Positions 18,319 to 24,994 of a DNA stretch of 33,169 bases are shown in pieces. The notes below the pieces were generated by a model, which was given only the letters and a program-made list of their open reading frames with translations, was not told the DNA's origin and ran no database searches. The stretch is from Thermincola sp. GTDB taxonomy: Bacteria > Bacillota > Thermincolia > Thermincolales > UBA2595. Position 1 is the first letter of the stretch. Every line of letters begins with the position of its first letter. The position numbers and the translations under genes were made by a program. The stretch covers positions 1 through 33,169 of the forward strand of contig DYZU01000026.1 of the NCBI GenBank assembly GCA_022735835.1. Direction: 5' to 3'.

Positions 18319-19431
18319 CTAACCCGCCTTGGCAATCTCGACAGCTTTGGCCGCAGCTTCTTTAATATTGTTGTAACTATCGATCCCTATCTCTTTTAGG
18401 ATCGCGATGCCTTCCTTTTCATTGGTGCCGCTGAGCCTTATTACCACGGGCACCTGTATACCCATGCTGTTCTTCACCTTGGCAAAAGCCCTGGCTACTT
18501 CATCACACCGGGTAATACCCCCAAAAATATTGACCAGAATCACTTTCGGTTTGGTGGAAATCAATATCTCCAGGGCCTGAGCGGTGGCCTCGGAATCGGC
18601 CCCGCCCCCGGCGTCCATAAAATTTCTCGGGTTGCCGCCAAAATGCTGGATAATGTCCAGGGTCGCCATGGCCATTCCGGCGCCATTTGCCATTACGGCA
18701 ATATTTCCATCCAGTTCCACGTAAGAAATGCCTATGTCATGAGCCTTTTTTTCCAAAGCCGTGCGTTCTTCCACCACCGGCGTTCCGGCCGGGTAGCGGA
18801 AGTAGGCCACGTCATCAATGTTGATTTTCGAGTCGGCAGCTATTAAGTGTTCGCCGCTCACCACAAGAGGGTTTATCTCCACCAGCTCACAGTCATATTT
18901 CTTAAAAACCAGGTAGACCTTCATAATGATATCGGCCGCTTGTTTGGCCAACGGTCCGGTCAATCCGAGACGACGGACCACTTCCCTGCAAAAATGCGGC
19001 ATTATTCCTACTTCAGGGTCTATATGTTTTTTGATTATTTGATCAGGCGGGACATCTTCAATGTCCATGCCGCCGCTGGCGGAAGCAATTAATACCGGCT
19101 GCTTTCGGGCCCCGTCCAGAGCAATGGAAAGGTAGAACTCCCGGTCGATTCGTATCTTTTTTTCCACCAGAAGTTTTTCTATTTTCAAACCTTTAAGGTC
19201 CCTGCCTAAAAGCTCCCCGGCGTAAATTCTGGCTTCCTCGGGGCTTTTGGCGAACTTTATGCCCCCTGCCTTGCCCCGGCCGCCGGACAGAATTTGTGAC
19301 TTGATCACTACCTCTCCCAGTTCGGCAGTGATTTCAGCCGCTTCCTCGCTGTTGCAGGCTACCCGCCCCGGCGGTATATCAATCCCATGCCGGGTGAAGA
19401 TTTCTTTTCCCATATATTCAAACAACTTCAT
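18319..19431 (-). CDS. sucC: Succinyl-CoA synthetase beta subunit (ADP-forming type)
   Basis: A 370-residue ATP-grasp subunit. It starts MKLFEYMGKEIFTRHGIDIPPG and contains KSQILSGGRGKAGGIKFA, LVEINPLVV, NGAGMAMATLDIIQHFGGNPRNFMDAGGGA and LVNIFGGITRCDEVA. It is the first gene of the methylmalonyl-CoA cluster, 53 bp after a near-perfect sigma-54 promoter. Nucleotide specificity (ADP or GDP) is not certain by eye. Confidence 0.96.
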   Translation of the reverse strand: MKLFEYMGKEIFTRHGIDIPPGRVACNSEEAAEITAELGEVVIKSQILSGGRGKAGGIKFAKSPEEARIYAGELLGRDLKGLKIEKLLVEKKIRIDREFYLSIALDGARKQPVLIASASGGMDIEDVPPDQIIKKHIDPEVGIMPHFCREVVRRLGLTGPLAKQAADIIMKVYLVFKKYDCELVEINPLVVSGEHLIAADSKINIDDVAYFRYPAGTPVVEERTALEKKAHDIGISYVELDGNIAVMANGAGMAMATLDIIQHFGGNPRNFMDAGGGADSEATAQALEILISTKPKVILVNIFGGITRCDEVARAFAKVKNSMGIQVPVVIRLSGTNEKEGIAILKEIGIDSYNNIKEAAAKAVEIAKAG

Positions 19432-19483
19432 CTACCGCAGCTCCTCTCAATAGTTTTATAGCGGGGTTTAATCAGTGACATGA

Positions 19484-19498
19484 GCAACTTCTGTGCCA
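19484..19498 (-). promoter_or_regulatory. Sigma-54 (-24/-12) promoter of the methylmalonyl-CoA operon
   Basis: The minus strand reads TGGCACAGAAGTTGC, identical to the consensus TGGCAC-N5-TTGC at every fixed base. It ends 53 bp before sucC ATG, and the expected start is near 19473. No good sigma-A promoter is evident in this gap, so the operon appears to depend on sigma-54 and an activator, most simply the one encoded in the operon. Confidence 0.88.
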
Positions 19499-19595
19499 AT
19501 ATTTAGTGAAAAAGGGTACACGGTTAAATTTTCGGGTCAACGGTCGAATTCTGGCCCTAAGTTGTCTAAACCCCCGGAAAAACAGACACAACGGG

Positions 19596-19649
19596 ATGTT
19601 CTTGCAAATTTATGCACGCAATGTTTTGCATGGTTTGCATGTTCTTGCA
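19596..19649 (-). promoter_or_regulatory. Candidate enhancer sites upstream of sucC promoter
   Basis: Plus-strand ATGTTCTTGCA occurs twice, at 19596-19606 and 19639-19649. Between them are TGCACGCAATG, TTTTGCATGG and TTTGCATG, so TGCA/TGCAA boxes recur about every 10 bp. The array lies roughly 123-176 bp upstream of the expected sigma-54 start, a usual activator distance. The remaining 19500-19595 stretch shows no gene or other clear signal. Confidence 0.5.
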
Positions 19650-19650
19650 G

Positions 19651-19693
19651 GCAAAAATAAGGGTCTATCCCAGTTACTTATGGGATAGACCCT
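19651..19693 (-). terminator. Rho-independent terminator after P-loop/Asp23-like gene
   Basis: Perfect 12-bp stem AGGGTCTATCCC / GGGATAGACCCT with a 10-nt loop, followed on the minus strand by TATTTTTG. It lies 6 bp past the stop of the upstream gene and separates it from the sucC operon, so the operon must start at its own promoter. Confidence 0.9.
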
Positions 19694-19699
19694 GGATTA

Positions 19700-20524
19700 T
19701 CAGCGGTCTCCGGTCTCTATCTTGCCGACAACAATATCGACAGCCACAATATTTAAACCGGTCAGGTATTCTATTTTTTCTTTCAAAAGTTTTTGGATCT
19801 CCTTAATAAGGGATGGGATATAAACACCGTATTTAACCTTAACCGTCAGATTCAAACGCACTCCCCCCGGGTTTTGTTCAACAATGGCTTTTCCCGGCCT
19901 TACCGGCAATTGCGACTCCCGGATAATTCTCTTGGCCAAGGCAATTATGGCATTATCGGCGATACTTATTTTACCCAGCAGGAAATAGGTGGGCCTGACC
20001 AGGGTTTTTTCCACGGGTTTCTGTGGTTTCGGCCGGTTTTTCAACCTTAAAAACACGTGCACCGGGTCAGTCAACAACCCGGAGAAAGTTTTTCTTACTT
20101 CCGCCGTAGGAACGGGGATGACGTGTTTTCCGTAAACATTACGCATATGCTGTGCTGTCCTGATATCCTTTTCCGTGGCAATGTCCTCGATAGTGATTAT
20201 TTTCTCGGGCTCAGGCAGGTTTAAGCGGCCGGCAATCTTCTTGACCATACCCATTGAAGTTCCAATGATTAGGACCCTTTCCGGGCTTTCCTTTTCAATT
20301 AATTCAATGACGCGGTTGGCGTGGACTTGATCGCTGAACAAAGCCGTTTTTACCGCCCCCAGCCGCGTAGGCTGGCTTTTGGCCGAGATGCCGCCCAAAA
20401 TCCTGGTACCTTTTATCAACAATCCGTCATCGATGATCAAATCAATATTAAATTCGCTGGCAACAAAAGCGGCCCGGTGGCTTTTTCCGGTACCGCTGGA
20501 TCCCACAAGCGCATATATCTCCAT
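19700..20524 (-). CDS. P-loop ATPase-like protein with C-terminal Asp23-like segment, unknown function
   Basis: A 274-residue protein. It starts with a clear Walker A (LVGSSGTGKS, residues 6-15), followed by a Rossmann-like stretch (IDLIIDDGLLIKG, ERVLIIGTSMGM). Residues about 185-265 (YFLLGKISIADNAIIALAKRII ... VRLNLTVKVKYGVYIPSLIKEIQKLLKEKIEYLTGLNIVAVDIVVG) look like an Asp23/Gls24 (alkaline shock) domain. No specific function is assigned. The start ATG 20524 follows GGAGG; the ORF track's longer N-terminus covers non-coding leader. It stands alone between two terminators. Confidence 0.8.
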   Translation of the reverse strand: MEIYALVGSSGTGKSHRAAFVASEFNIDLIIDDGLLIKGTRILGGISAKSQPTRLGAVKTALFSDQVHANRVIELIEKESPERVLIIGTSMGMVKKIAGRLNLPEPEKIITIEDIATEKDIRTAQHMRNVYGKHVIPVPTAEVRKTFSGLLTDPVHVFLRLKNRPKPQKPVEKTLVRPTYFLLGKISIADNAIIALAKRIIRESQLPVRPGKAIVEQNPGGVRLNLTVKVKYGVYIPSLIKEIQKLLKEKIEYLTGLNIVAVDIVVGKIETGDR

Positions 20525-20553
20525 ATGCCGCCTCCAGTATTTCCATACCTTGC

Positions 20554-20581
20554 AAAAAAACCGTCTGCACAGGATGCAGAC
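20554..20581 (-). terminator. Intrinsic terminator before P-loop/Asp23-like gene
   Basis: Minus-strand GTCTGCA-TCCTG-TGCAGAC is a 7-bp stem followed by GGTTTTTTT. It can end the ferredoxin oxidoreductase operon, whose last stop is 101 bp upstream. It also lies downstream of a sigma-54-type promoter and 30 bp before the next gene, so it might act as an attenuator. Confidence 0.8.
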
Positions 20582-20586
20582 AGTTA

Positions 20587-20618
20587 ACAGGGATATTGTA
20601 AATATATACAGGGATATT
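20587..20618. repeat. Direct repeat ACAGGGATATT, 21-bp period
   Basis: ACAGGGATATT occurs at 20587-20597 and 20608-20618, two helical turns apart. The pair lies between the sigma-54-type promoter and the terminator. This spacing suits a protein-binding pair, but no regulator can be named. Confidence 0.5.
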
Positions 20619-20640
20619 TGTGAAGTTATTAAACAACATT

Positions 20641-20655
20641 GCAAATTTCATGCCA
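20641..20655 (-). promoter_or_regulatory. Sigma-54-type promoter before P-loop/Asp23-like gene
   Basis: The minus strand reads TGGCATGAAATTTGC, matching TGGCAC-N5-TTGC at nine of ten fixed bases and very like the fumarase site (TGGCATGAAAATTGC). It is 117 bp before the ATG at 20524 and 27 bp after the ferredoxin gene stop. The terminator in between makes its target uncertain. Confidence 0.6.
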
Positions 20656-20681
20656 AACTATAATGCAGCAAATCCTTTTCT

Positions 20682-20930
20682 TTATTTTTTCTTCTTGACC
20701 ACTGCAATGGCACAATCCGGGCAAACAGTTTGACAGATACCGCAGGCTGTGCACTCATCCATATCGGGTTCAACAGTGGGTGTACCGTAAACACCCAAGT
20801 TTAATGACCAGCTCAGGCACTTTTTCGGGCACTTTTCCTTACAAAGCCCGCAGCCCTTGCATAATCCGGGGAAAACGCTCCAGGAACCCTTTTCTCCCTC
20901 ATAGGAGAATACTTTATACGCCACACTCAC
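20682..20930 (-). CDS. korD: 2-oxoacid:ferredoxin oxidoreductase, ferredoxin-like (delta) subunit
   Basis: An 82-residue protein with two [4Fe-4S] motifs, CKGCGLCKEKCP and CTACGICQTVCP, which move electrons from the oxidoreductase core to ferredoxin. The ORF track starts at 20978 inside the gamma subunit. The better start is GTG 20930, eight bases after a perfect AAGGAGG, giving VSVAYKVFSYEGEKG. It ends in KKKK. It is the last gene of the operon, although this subunit often comes first in related operons. Confidence 0.9.
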   Translation of the reverse strand: MSVAYKVFSYEGEKGSWSVFPGLCKGCGLCKEKCPKKCLSWSLNLGVYGTPTVEPDMDECTACGICQTVCPDCAIAVVKKKK

Positions 20931-20946
20931 GGCAAATACCTCCTTG

Positions 20947-21513
20947 CTATTGGGCTTTCTCCACCAGCTCCATCCCACGGGAAATGGCCTGGAAATTCAA
21001 TTCTCTCAGTCTAGGATCCTGTTCAAACTTGTAACCCAGTTTTTTCTCGATGGCCGCTCTGGCTTCCTCCTCGGAAACAACTCCGGTGGCCTTGATTACA
21101 GCGCCCATGATAATAATATTAAAGACCCGCGGGTGAAGCTCTTTTTTAGATACCTCTATAGCCGGGATAGCCAATATCCGGCCGGCGTTTTTCGGAAGGT
21201 CGTCCTCCACCCCTTCAATGGAAGAATCGTAGACAAAAGTGGTATTTTCATCCACATACTGCCGGGTCCTCCTGACCGCCCGGTCACTCAAGGCCACGAC
21301 TATATCTCCTTTTTGGAACTTGGGGGAGCCTATTTGTTCCTCCCCGATCTGGAGGAAAGCTATCGAAACACCGCCCCTCTGCTCCACGCCAAAGTTTGGT
21401 ATATAGAGGGCTTCCCGGCCCTCCTCATTGGCAGCTTCGGCGATAATCTCGGCCACTGACTGAACACCTTGCCCGCCTTCTCCGGCGATGGCAATCTTAA
21501 CTGCTTTTCCCAT
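20947..21513 (-). CDS. korC: 2-oxoacid:ferredoxin oxidoreductase gamma subunit
   Basis: A 188-residue subunit. The N-terminal IAIAGEGGQGVQSVAEIIAEAA is the family signature, and PNFGVEQRGGVSIAFLQIG is also typical. It completes the alpha-beta-gamma-delta enzyme that oxidatively decarboxylates, or reductively makes, a 2-oxoacid. ATG 21513 is chosen over the tracked GTG 21522, because AAGGAGG sits directly before that GTG, too close for it but well placed for the ATG. It nearly overlaps the beta subunit stop, so translation is coupled. Confidence 0.9.
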   Translation of the reverse strand: MGKAVKIAIAGEGGQGVQSVAEIIAEAANEEGREALYIPNFGVEQRGGVSIAFLQIGEEQIGSPKFQKGDIVVALSDRAVRRTRQYVDENTTFVYDSSIEGVEDDLPKNAGRILAIPAIEVSKKELHPRVFNIIIMGAVIKATGVVSEEEARAAIEKKLGYKFEQDPRLRELNFQAISRGMELVEKAQ

Positions 21514-21514
21514 G

Positions 21515-22267
21515 TTATTCACCCTCCTTAACAGCAGGGTTCTTAATTTCTCCTACCTTAAAATACTTCGGCATTTCTTTTTCCACAAAGGCCCAGGTAT
21601 CCTTGGCATTTGTCCTCCAGTTGGTCGGGCAGGTGGAAAGAGCCTCGACAAATGAGAAGCCGTTGCCGGCCATCTGGTTTTCCAGGGCTTTCTTTAGATA
21701 ACTCTTCAATTGTTTGAGATTGGCAATTGTCCCCCTGGCCACATAAGCTCCTTCCCGGGTAATGGCGGCAACCATTTCCGGACCCTGGGTGGGATAACCG
21801 GTTTGCTCAACGTCTCTACCGTAAGGAGTTGTTTCCGTTTTCATTCCCGGCAGTGTGGTGGGGGCCATCTGCCCGCCGGTCATAGCATAATTGCAGTTAT
21901 TAACAAGAATAGCGGTAATCCGTTCGTTGCGGGCCGCAGCGTTGACCAGGTGCTGGGAGCCAATGGCGTAACCACCGCCGTCGCCCATATACGCGATACA
22001 AACTATGTCCGGGTTGGCCCTTTTGAGGCCGGTCATAACAGGAGTGGTACGACCGTGGTGAGTCTGAACAGTATCTACATTGAAAAAGTCCCAGGCCAGC
22101 AAAGAACAGCCGATATCGCAGCCGAATGCTACCCTATCCTGAATTCCCAGTTCGTCTATCACCTCTCCCAGAGCCTTGAGCACCAAACCGTGGCCGCAGC
22201 CGGGACAAAATTTATGAGGTTTTGATTCAAGACGCCAGCTTTTTGGCATCTGTGGTACAGTCGTCAT
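21515..22267 (-). CDS. korB: 2-oxoacid:ferredoxin oxidoreductase beta (TPP-binding) subunit
   Basis: A 250-residue thiamine pyrophosphate subunit. FCPGCGHG supplies cluster cysteines, GCDIGCS follows, and MGDGGGYAIGSQHLVNAAARNERITAILVNNCNYAMTGGQ is the GDG...NN TPP-Mg motif. It pairs with the alpha subunit encoded 21 bp upstream. By its shape it belongs to the 2-oxoglutarate/branched-chain type rather than single-chain pyruvate:ferredoxin oxidoreductase. Exact substrate is not decided. Confidence 0.92.
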   Translation of the reverse strand: MTTVPQMPKSWRLESKPHKFCPGCGHGLVLKALGEVIDELGIQDRVAFGCDIGCSLLAWDFFNVDTVQTHHGRTTPVMTGLKRANPDIVCIAYMGDGGGYAIGSQHLVNAAARNERITAILVNNCNYAMTGGQMAPTTLPGMKTETTPYGRDVEQTGYPTQGPEMVAAITREGAYVARGTIANLKQLKSYLKKALENQMAGNGFSFVEALSTCPTNWRTNAKDTWAFVEKEMPKYFKVGEIKNPAVKEGE

Positions 22268-22288
22268 TTCGCTTATTGCCTCCTTTCC

Positions 22289-23371
22289 CTACACCATTGC
22301 CTTCACTCTGGCCACAATCTCTTCGGATGTTACTCCAACCCCCGGTTTGAAGAGGTTCTCTACACCAACGGTGGAACCGAAAATAGCCTGCTGGGCTAAC
22401 TTTGCCAGCTGGCCAAAAGCGGACTCCACAAATAAAAGAGTCTTGGTCTTGTCAGCAACTGCCCTTAACTGTTCGGCGGGGAAAGGACGAAGCGTGATAG
22501 GCCGGAAGTAGCCCACTTTATAACCTTCTTTGCGCAGTTCCTGGACGGCCCCTTTGGCGGCCCTGGAAACAACGCCGTGGCTGACCACAACTATTTCCGC
22601 ATCATCACAATCGAACTGATGGTATTCCACGATCTCGGGAGCAACCTTCATGTATTCATCCATGTACCGGGAAAGTACCTCGTACAATTCTTCTTCGGTG
22701 TTGTATGTGTTCCTGATGTGCAGAGGCTGCTTCTCACCGTTGACAGCCTGCTTACCGAAGAAGGGCTCGGGTTCAAGCAGTTCAATTCCCCTATCTTCAG
22801 GGTCATAAATAGTAAGCGATTCGCGCATTTTAGCCTGGTACCCGTCTCCCAGCACAAAAGTGGGGAAGCGGTATTTCCATGCAGTATTGAAGGCCTTGAT
22901 TGTGTAATCAAACACGTCCTGGTGGCTGGCGGTGGAGTAAACTATGCGGAATCCTTCCCCGTTGCCACCATATGTAGTCATGGTAACTTCCTGCTGGGAA
23001 TAAATAACGGTAGCCGTAGACGGGCCTCCCCTTTGTTGAATGATGACAACGGAAGGGATGCGCATCATTTCGGCCATGGACATGGGTTCCTGCATCAGGG
23101 TATTACCCGGTCCTGCCGTAGCGGTAAATGCTTTTTTCCCGGCCAGCACTCCCCCTAAGGTTGTGAAACCGGCAGACAGCTCATCTTCGGTCTGCAAAAA
23201 CTTCTTCCCATATTTGGGAGCCATCCGCGTCCAATAGTGCATAATCTCGTTTTGCGGAGTAATAGGGTAACCGTACATAATGTCGGCTTTAGCAGCCAGA
23301 GCCGCCCAAGCAACCACTTCGTTCCCTGTCATAAAGACTCTTTTCTCTTCCTGGACGGGTTTTTCGACCAT
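22289..23371 (-). CDS. korA: 2-oxoacid:ferredoxin oxidoreductase alpha subunit
   Basis: A 360-residue subunit with the pyrimidine-binding domain (MTGNEVVAWAALAAKADIMYGYPITPQNEI), EDELSAGFTTLGGVLAGKKAFTATAGPG and QQRGGPSTAT. These match the KorA/VorB family. 2-Oxoglutarate is the likely substrate, which in an anaerobe would join succinyl-CoA from the neighbouring operon to glutamate synthesis; 2-oxoisovalerate is the alternative. The gene follows the P-loop gene by 72 bp with AGGAGGTG at its start. Confidence 0.9.
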   Translation of the reverse strand: MVEKPVQEEKRVFMTGNEVVAWAALAAKADIMYGYPITPQNEIMHYWTRMAPKYGKKFLQTEDELSAGFTTLGGVLAGKKAFTATAGPGNTLMQEPMSMAEMMRIPSVVIIQQRGGPSTATVIYSQQEVTMTTYGGNGEGFRIVYSTASHQDVFDYTIKAFNTAWKYRFPTFVLGDGYQAKMRESLTIYDPEDRGIELLEPEPFFGKQAVNGEKQPLHIRNTYNTEEELYEVLSRYMDEYMKVAPEIVEYHQFDCDDAEIVVVSHGVVSRAAKGAVQELRKEGYKVGYFRPITLRPFPAEQLRAVADKTKTLLFVESAFGQLAKLAQQAIFGSTVGVENLFKPGVGVTSEEIVARVKAMV

Positions 23372-23443
23372 GTATTAACACCTCCTGAAAATAAGCGCTC
23401 CGTATATTGCCTATCTATAGAAAATGGGATTGCCCACCTGTTT

Positions 23444-24112
23444 TTACCAAAACGTATCGATCATATAACGGTCCAAAAACTTGACCGGATTCCCAATGCT
23501 GTCTGTTTTCCCGCGAATTTCCGGCGCAAACCTGCTCTCTATGTACGTGGCCATCACCGGCAGCCCCAAAAGGCCGGCTGCCTCGCTGACAATCCGCGCC
23601 CCTTGCCGAACAAATTCCAGCGTGGTGTCATCGCCTAAATGAGAATTATTCACCAGACCGTGGACAGGACCCAATTGTTTAACATATTCGACAATGTCAT
23701 TAACTGTTGCCGTCATGGGCCTTCCAATATTAACCACTACAAATATGCGCAGGTCTTCATCTTCATAAGCCCCTTCAATCAGATTCAGGACCCTGGCGCC
23801 TTCAACCCCGTAACCTATATCCAGAATTATATCCGTGGGCCTCCTCAGTACCCACCGCATTTCAGGTTTGATTACACTGCCGGCTTCACCGAGGCCCAAA
23901 GTGTCAGCGGTTTCCCATGCCACAACCTCAAGCCCCATTTCTTCCAGCCTTTTCTTGATAGGCCGCAGTGTATAAAAAGGCTCTACCAGGTCCAGGTCCA
24001 CCAGGGTAACTTTATGTCCTTCCTTTAACAGGCTGACAGCCCGGTTGACGGCAACTTCACTTTTACCGCTGGCATATTCGCCTACATAGGCTTCTACAAT
24101 TCTTGTGTTTAT
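23444..24112 (-). CDS. P-loop NTPase of unknown function, probably ATA-initiated
   Basis: The ORF track begins at an internal ATG (24001). The same frame extends upstream and encodes RIVEAYVGEYASGKSEVAVNRAVSLLKEGHKVTLVDLDLVEPF, with a clear Walker A (GEYASGKS). The frame has no ATG, GTG or TTG upstream of that motif. The best start is ATA at 24112 (I/M-N-T-R-I-V-E-A), with GGGGGTG a few bases before, giving 222 residues. The fold resembles MinD/CobQ-type nucleotide binders (VTLVDLDLVEP, DIILDIGYG, VVVNIGRP). Function is unknown. It leads the ferredoxin oxidoreductase operon. Confidence 0.75.
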   Translation of the reverse strand: MNTRIVEAYVGEYASGKSEVAVNRAVSLLKEGHKVTLVDLDLVEPFYTLRPIKKRLEEMGLEVVAWETADTLGLGEAGSVIKPEMRWVLRRPTDIILDIGYGVEGARVLNLIEGAYEDEDLRIFVVVNIGRPMTATVNDIVEYVKQLGPVHGLVNNSHLGDDTTLEFVRQGARIVSEAAGLLGLPVMATYIESRFAPEIRGKTDSIGNPVKFLDRYMIDTFW

Positions 24113-24172
24113 GGGGACACCCCCAAACGTTGTTTGTTTAGTTATTATATACCAAAATCACCTTTGTATCAG

Positions 24173-24243
24173 TAAAAAAATAAAAGCTTGTCTGGCAGTC
24201 GGTTCAACCCCGCAGGAAAGGTTGTCCCGCCTCTTAAGCCTTT
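24173..24243 (-). promoter_or_regulatory. Attenuator-like leader with terminator hairpin
   Basis: The expected transcript begins AAAGGCTTAAGAGGCGGG and ends AAGCTTTTATTTTTTT. AAAGGCTT pairs with AAGCTTT (one bulge), enclosing a CAACC/GGTTG stem. A U-rich run of about 12 follows, so the RNA looks like a roughly 70-nt terminated leader ahead of the P-loop/korA operon. I do not recognise a known riboswitch class. Confidence 0.5.
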
Positions 24244-24250
24244 AATAACA

Positions 24251-24279
24251 AGTATACTAAAATGGAGTATGGTAGTCAA
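24251..24279 (-). promoter_or_regulatory. Sigma-A promoter of P-loop/2-oxoacid oxidoreductase operon
   Basis: Minus-strand TTGACT (24274-24279), 17-bp spacer and TATACT (24251-24256), a strong housekeeping promoter. The expected start near 24243 is about 130 nt before the gene. It lies just after bofA, so the following operon is independent of it. Confidence 0.75.
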
Positions 24280-24322
24280 GGCAATTATCTCTGTTTTTGG
24301 ATATGAATCCTCAATTTTCTGA

Positions 24323-24589
24323 CTATTTAATAATTATTTGCTGTACCACAAACAGCATGACGATTCCCGGAATTCCCAGAAAACCCGCCGTCAATGCGGT
24401 CACCGGATTTAAGGGAATGTGTATATTAAAGTATGTTCCGAAATAATTAATCACCCATAAGACTACTCCGCCAATGACCGCATTAATTAAGAGTTTAAAC
24501 ATTAATTTTAACGGGACCAGCATTACCCTTCCTATTAAGTATATCAACAATAACCCAAGGGCAAATGCTATCAGAATATTAATATCCAT
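24323..24589 (-). CDS. bofA: BofA-like pro-sigma-K processing inhibitor
   Basis: An 88-residue membrane protein with hydrophobic segments at residues about 5-25, 32-50 and 65-85. The family-like C-terminus reads NPVTALTAGFLGIPGIVMLFVVQQII. In Bacillus BofA holds the SpoIVFB protease inactive in the outer forespore membrane until the right stage. Its place after recR-yaaL is the classical one, though here the aromatic operon intervenes. It implies a spore-former, or a descendant of one. The start follows GGAGGTGG. Confidence 0.88.
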   Translation of the reverse strand: MDINILIAFALGLLLIYLIGRVMLVPLKLMFKLLINAVIGGVVLWVINYFGTYFNIHIPLNPVTALTAGFLGIPGIVMLFVVQQIIIK

Positions 24590-24613
24590 GATTCCACCTC
24601 CGTCCGAAACCGG

Positions 24614-24928
24614 TTAACAGTCGCCTGATATACTTATAGTTGGTTCAGTCTCATTTACAGGCAAATTAGAGGTAATCTTTTCTTTCCTGGCCGTTTTAAG
24701 GAGGCAAATATATTTTTTTTCGGCAGCCTCAATGTTGTAAATGGCATAATCAATCATGTCCGGGTCGGTCAAATAATCAAAGTTTTTTAAAGCTATCTGC
24801 CATTCCCTGTGAGCCTGTTTAACCATGCCCAGGAAGTCGTTCTGTGCATTACCGGCCTGGTCAACAGCCTGTCCAATATTAAAAATACTTATAATTGAAT
24901 TTATCACTTTTTTAATCCTGTCGTTCAA
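24614..24928 (-). CDS. yaaL: DUF2508 (YaaL-like) small protein
   Basis: A 104-residue, mostly helical soluble protein. AHREWQIALKNFDYLTDPDMIDYAIYNIEAAEKKYICLLKTARKE matches the short YaaL/DUF2508 pattern. Function is unknown. It lies 24 bp upstream of bofA, which is the conserved Firmicutes arrangement and is the main support for the name. Confidence 0.8.
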   Translation of the reverse strand: MNDRIKKVINSIISIFNIGQAVDQAGNAQNDFLGMVKQAHREWQIALKNFDYLTDPDMIDYAIYNIEAAEKKYICLLKTARKEKITSNLPVNETEPTISISGDC

Positions 24929-24994
24929 AGATAATCCCCCCTCCGGTCTTACTAAAATATATTGAAGGGGGGTACAAGTTATTCATGTTTTCGT

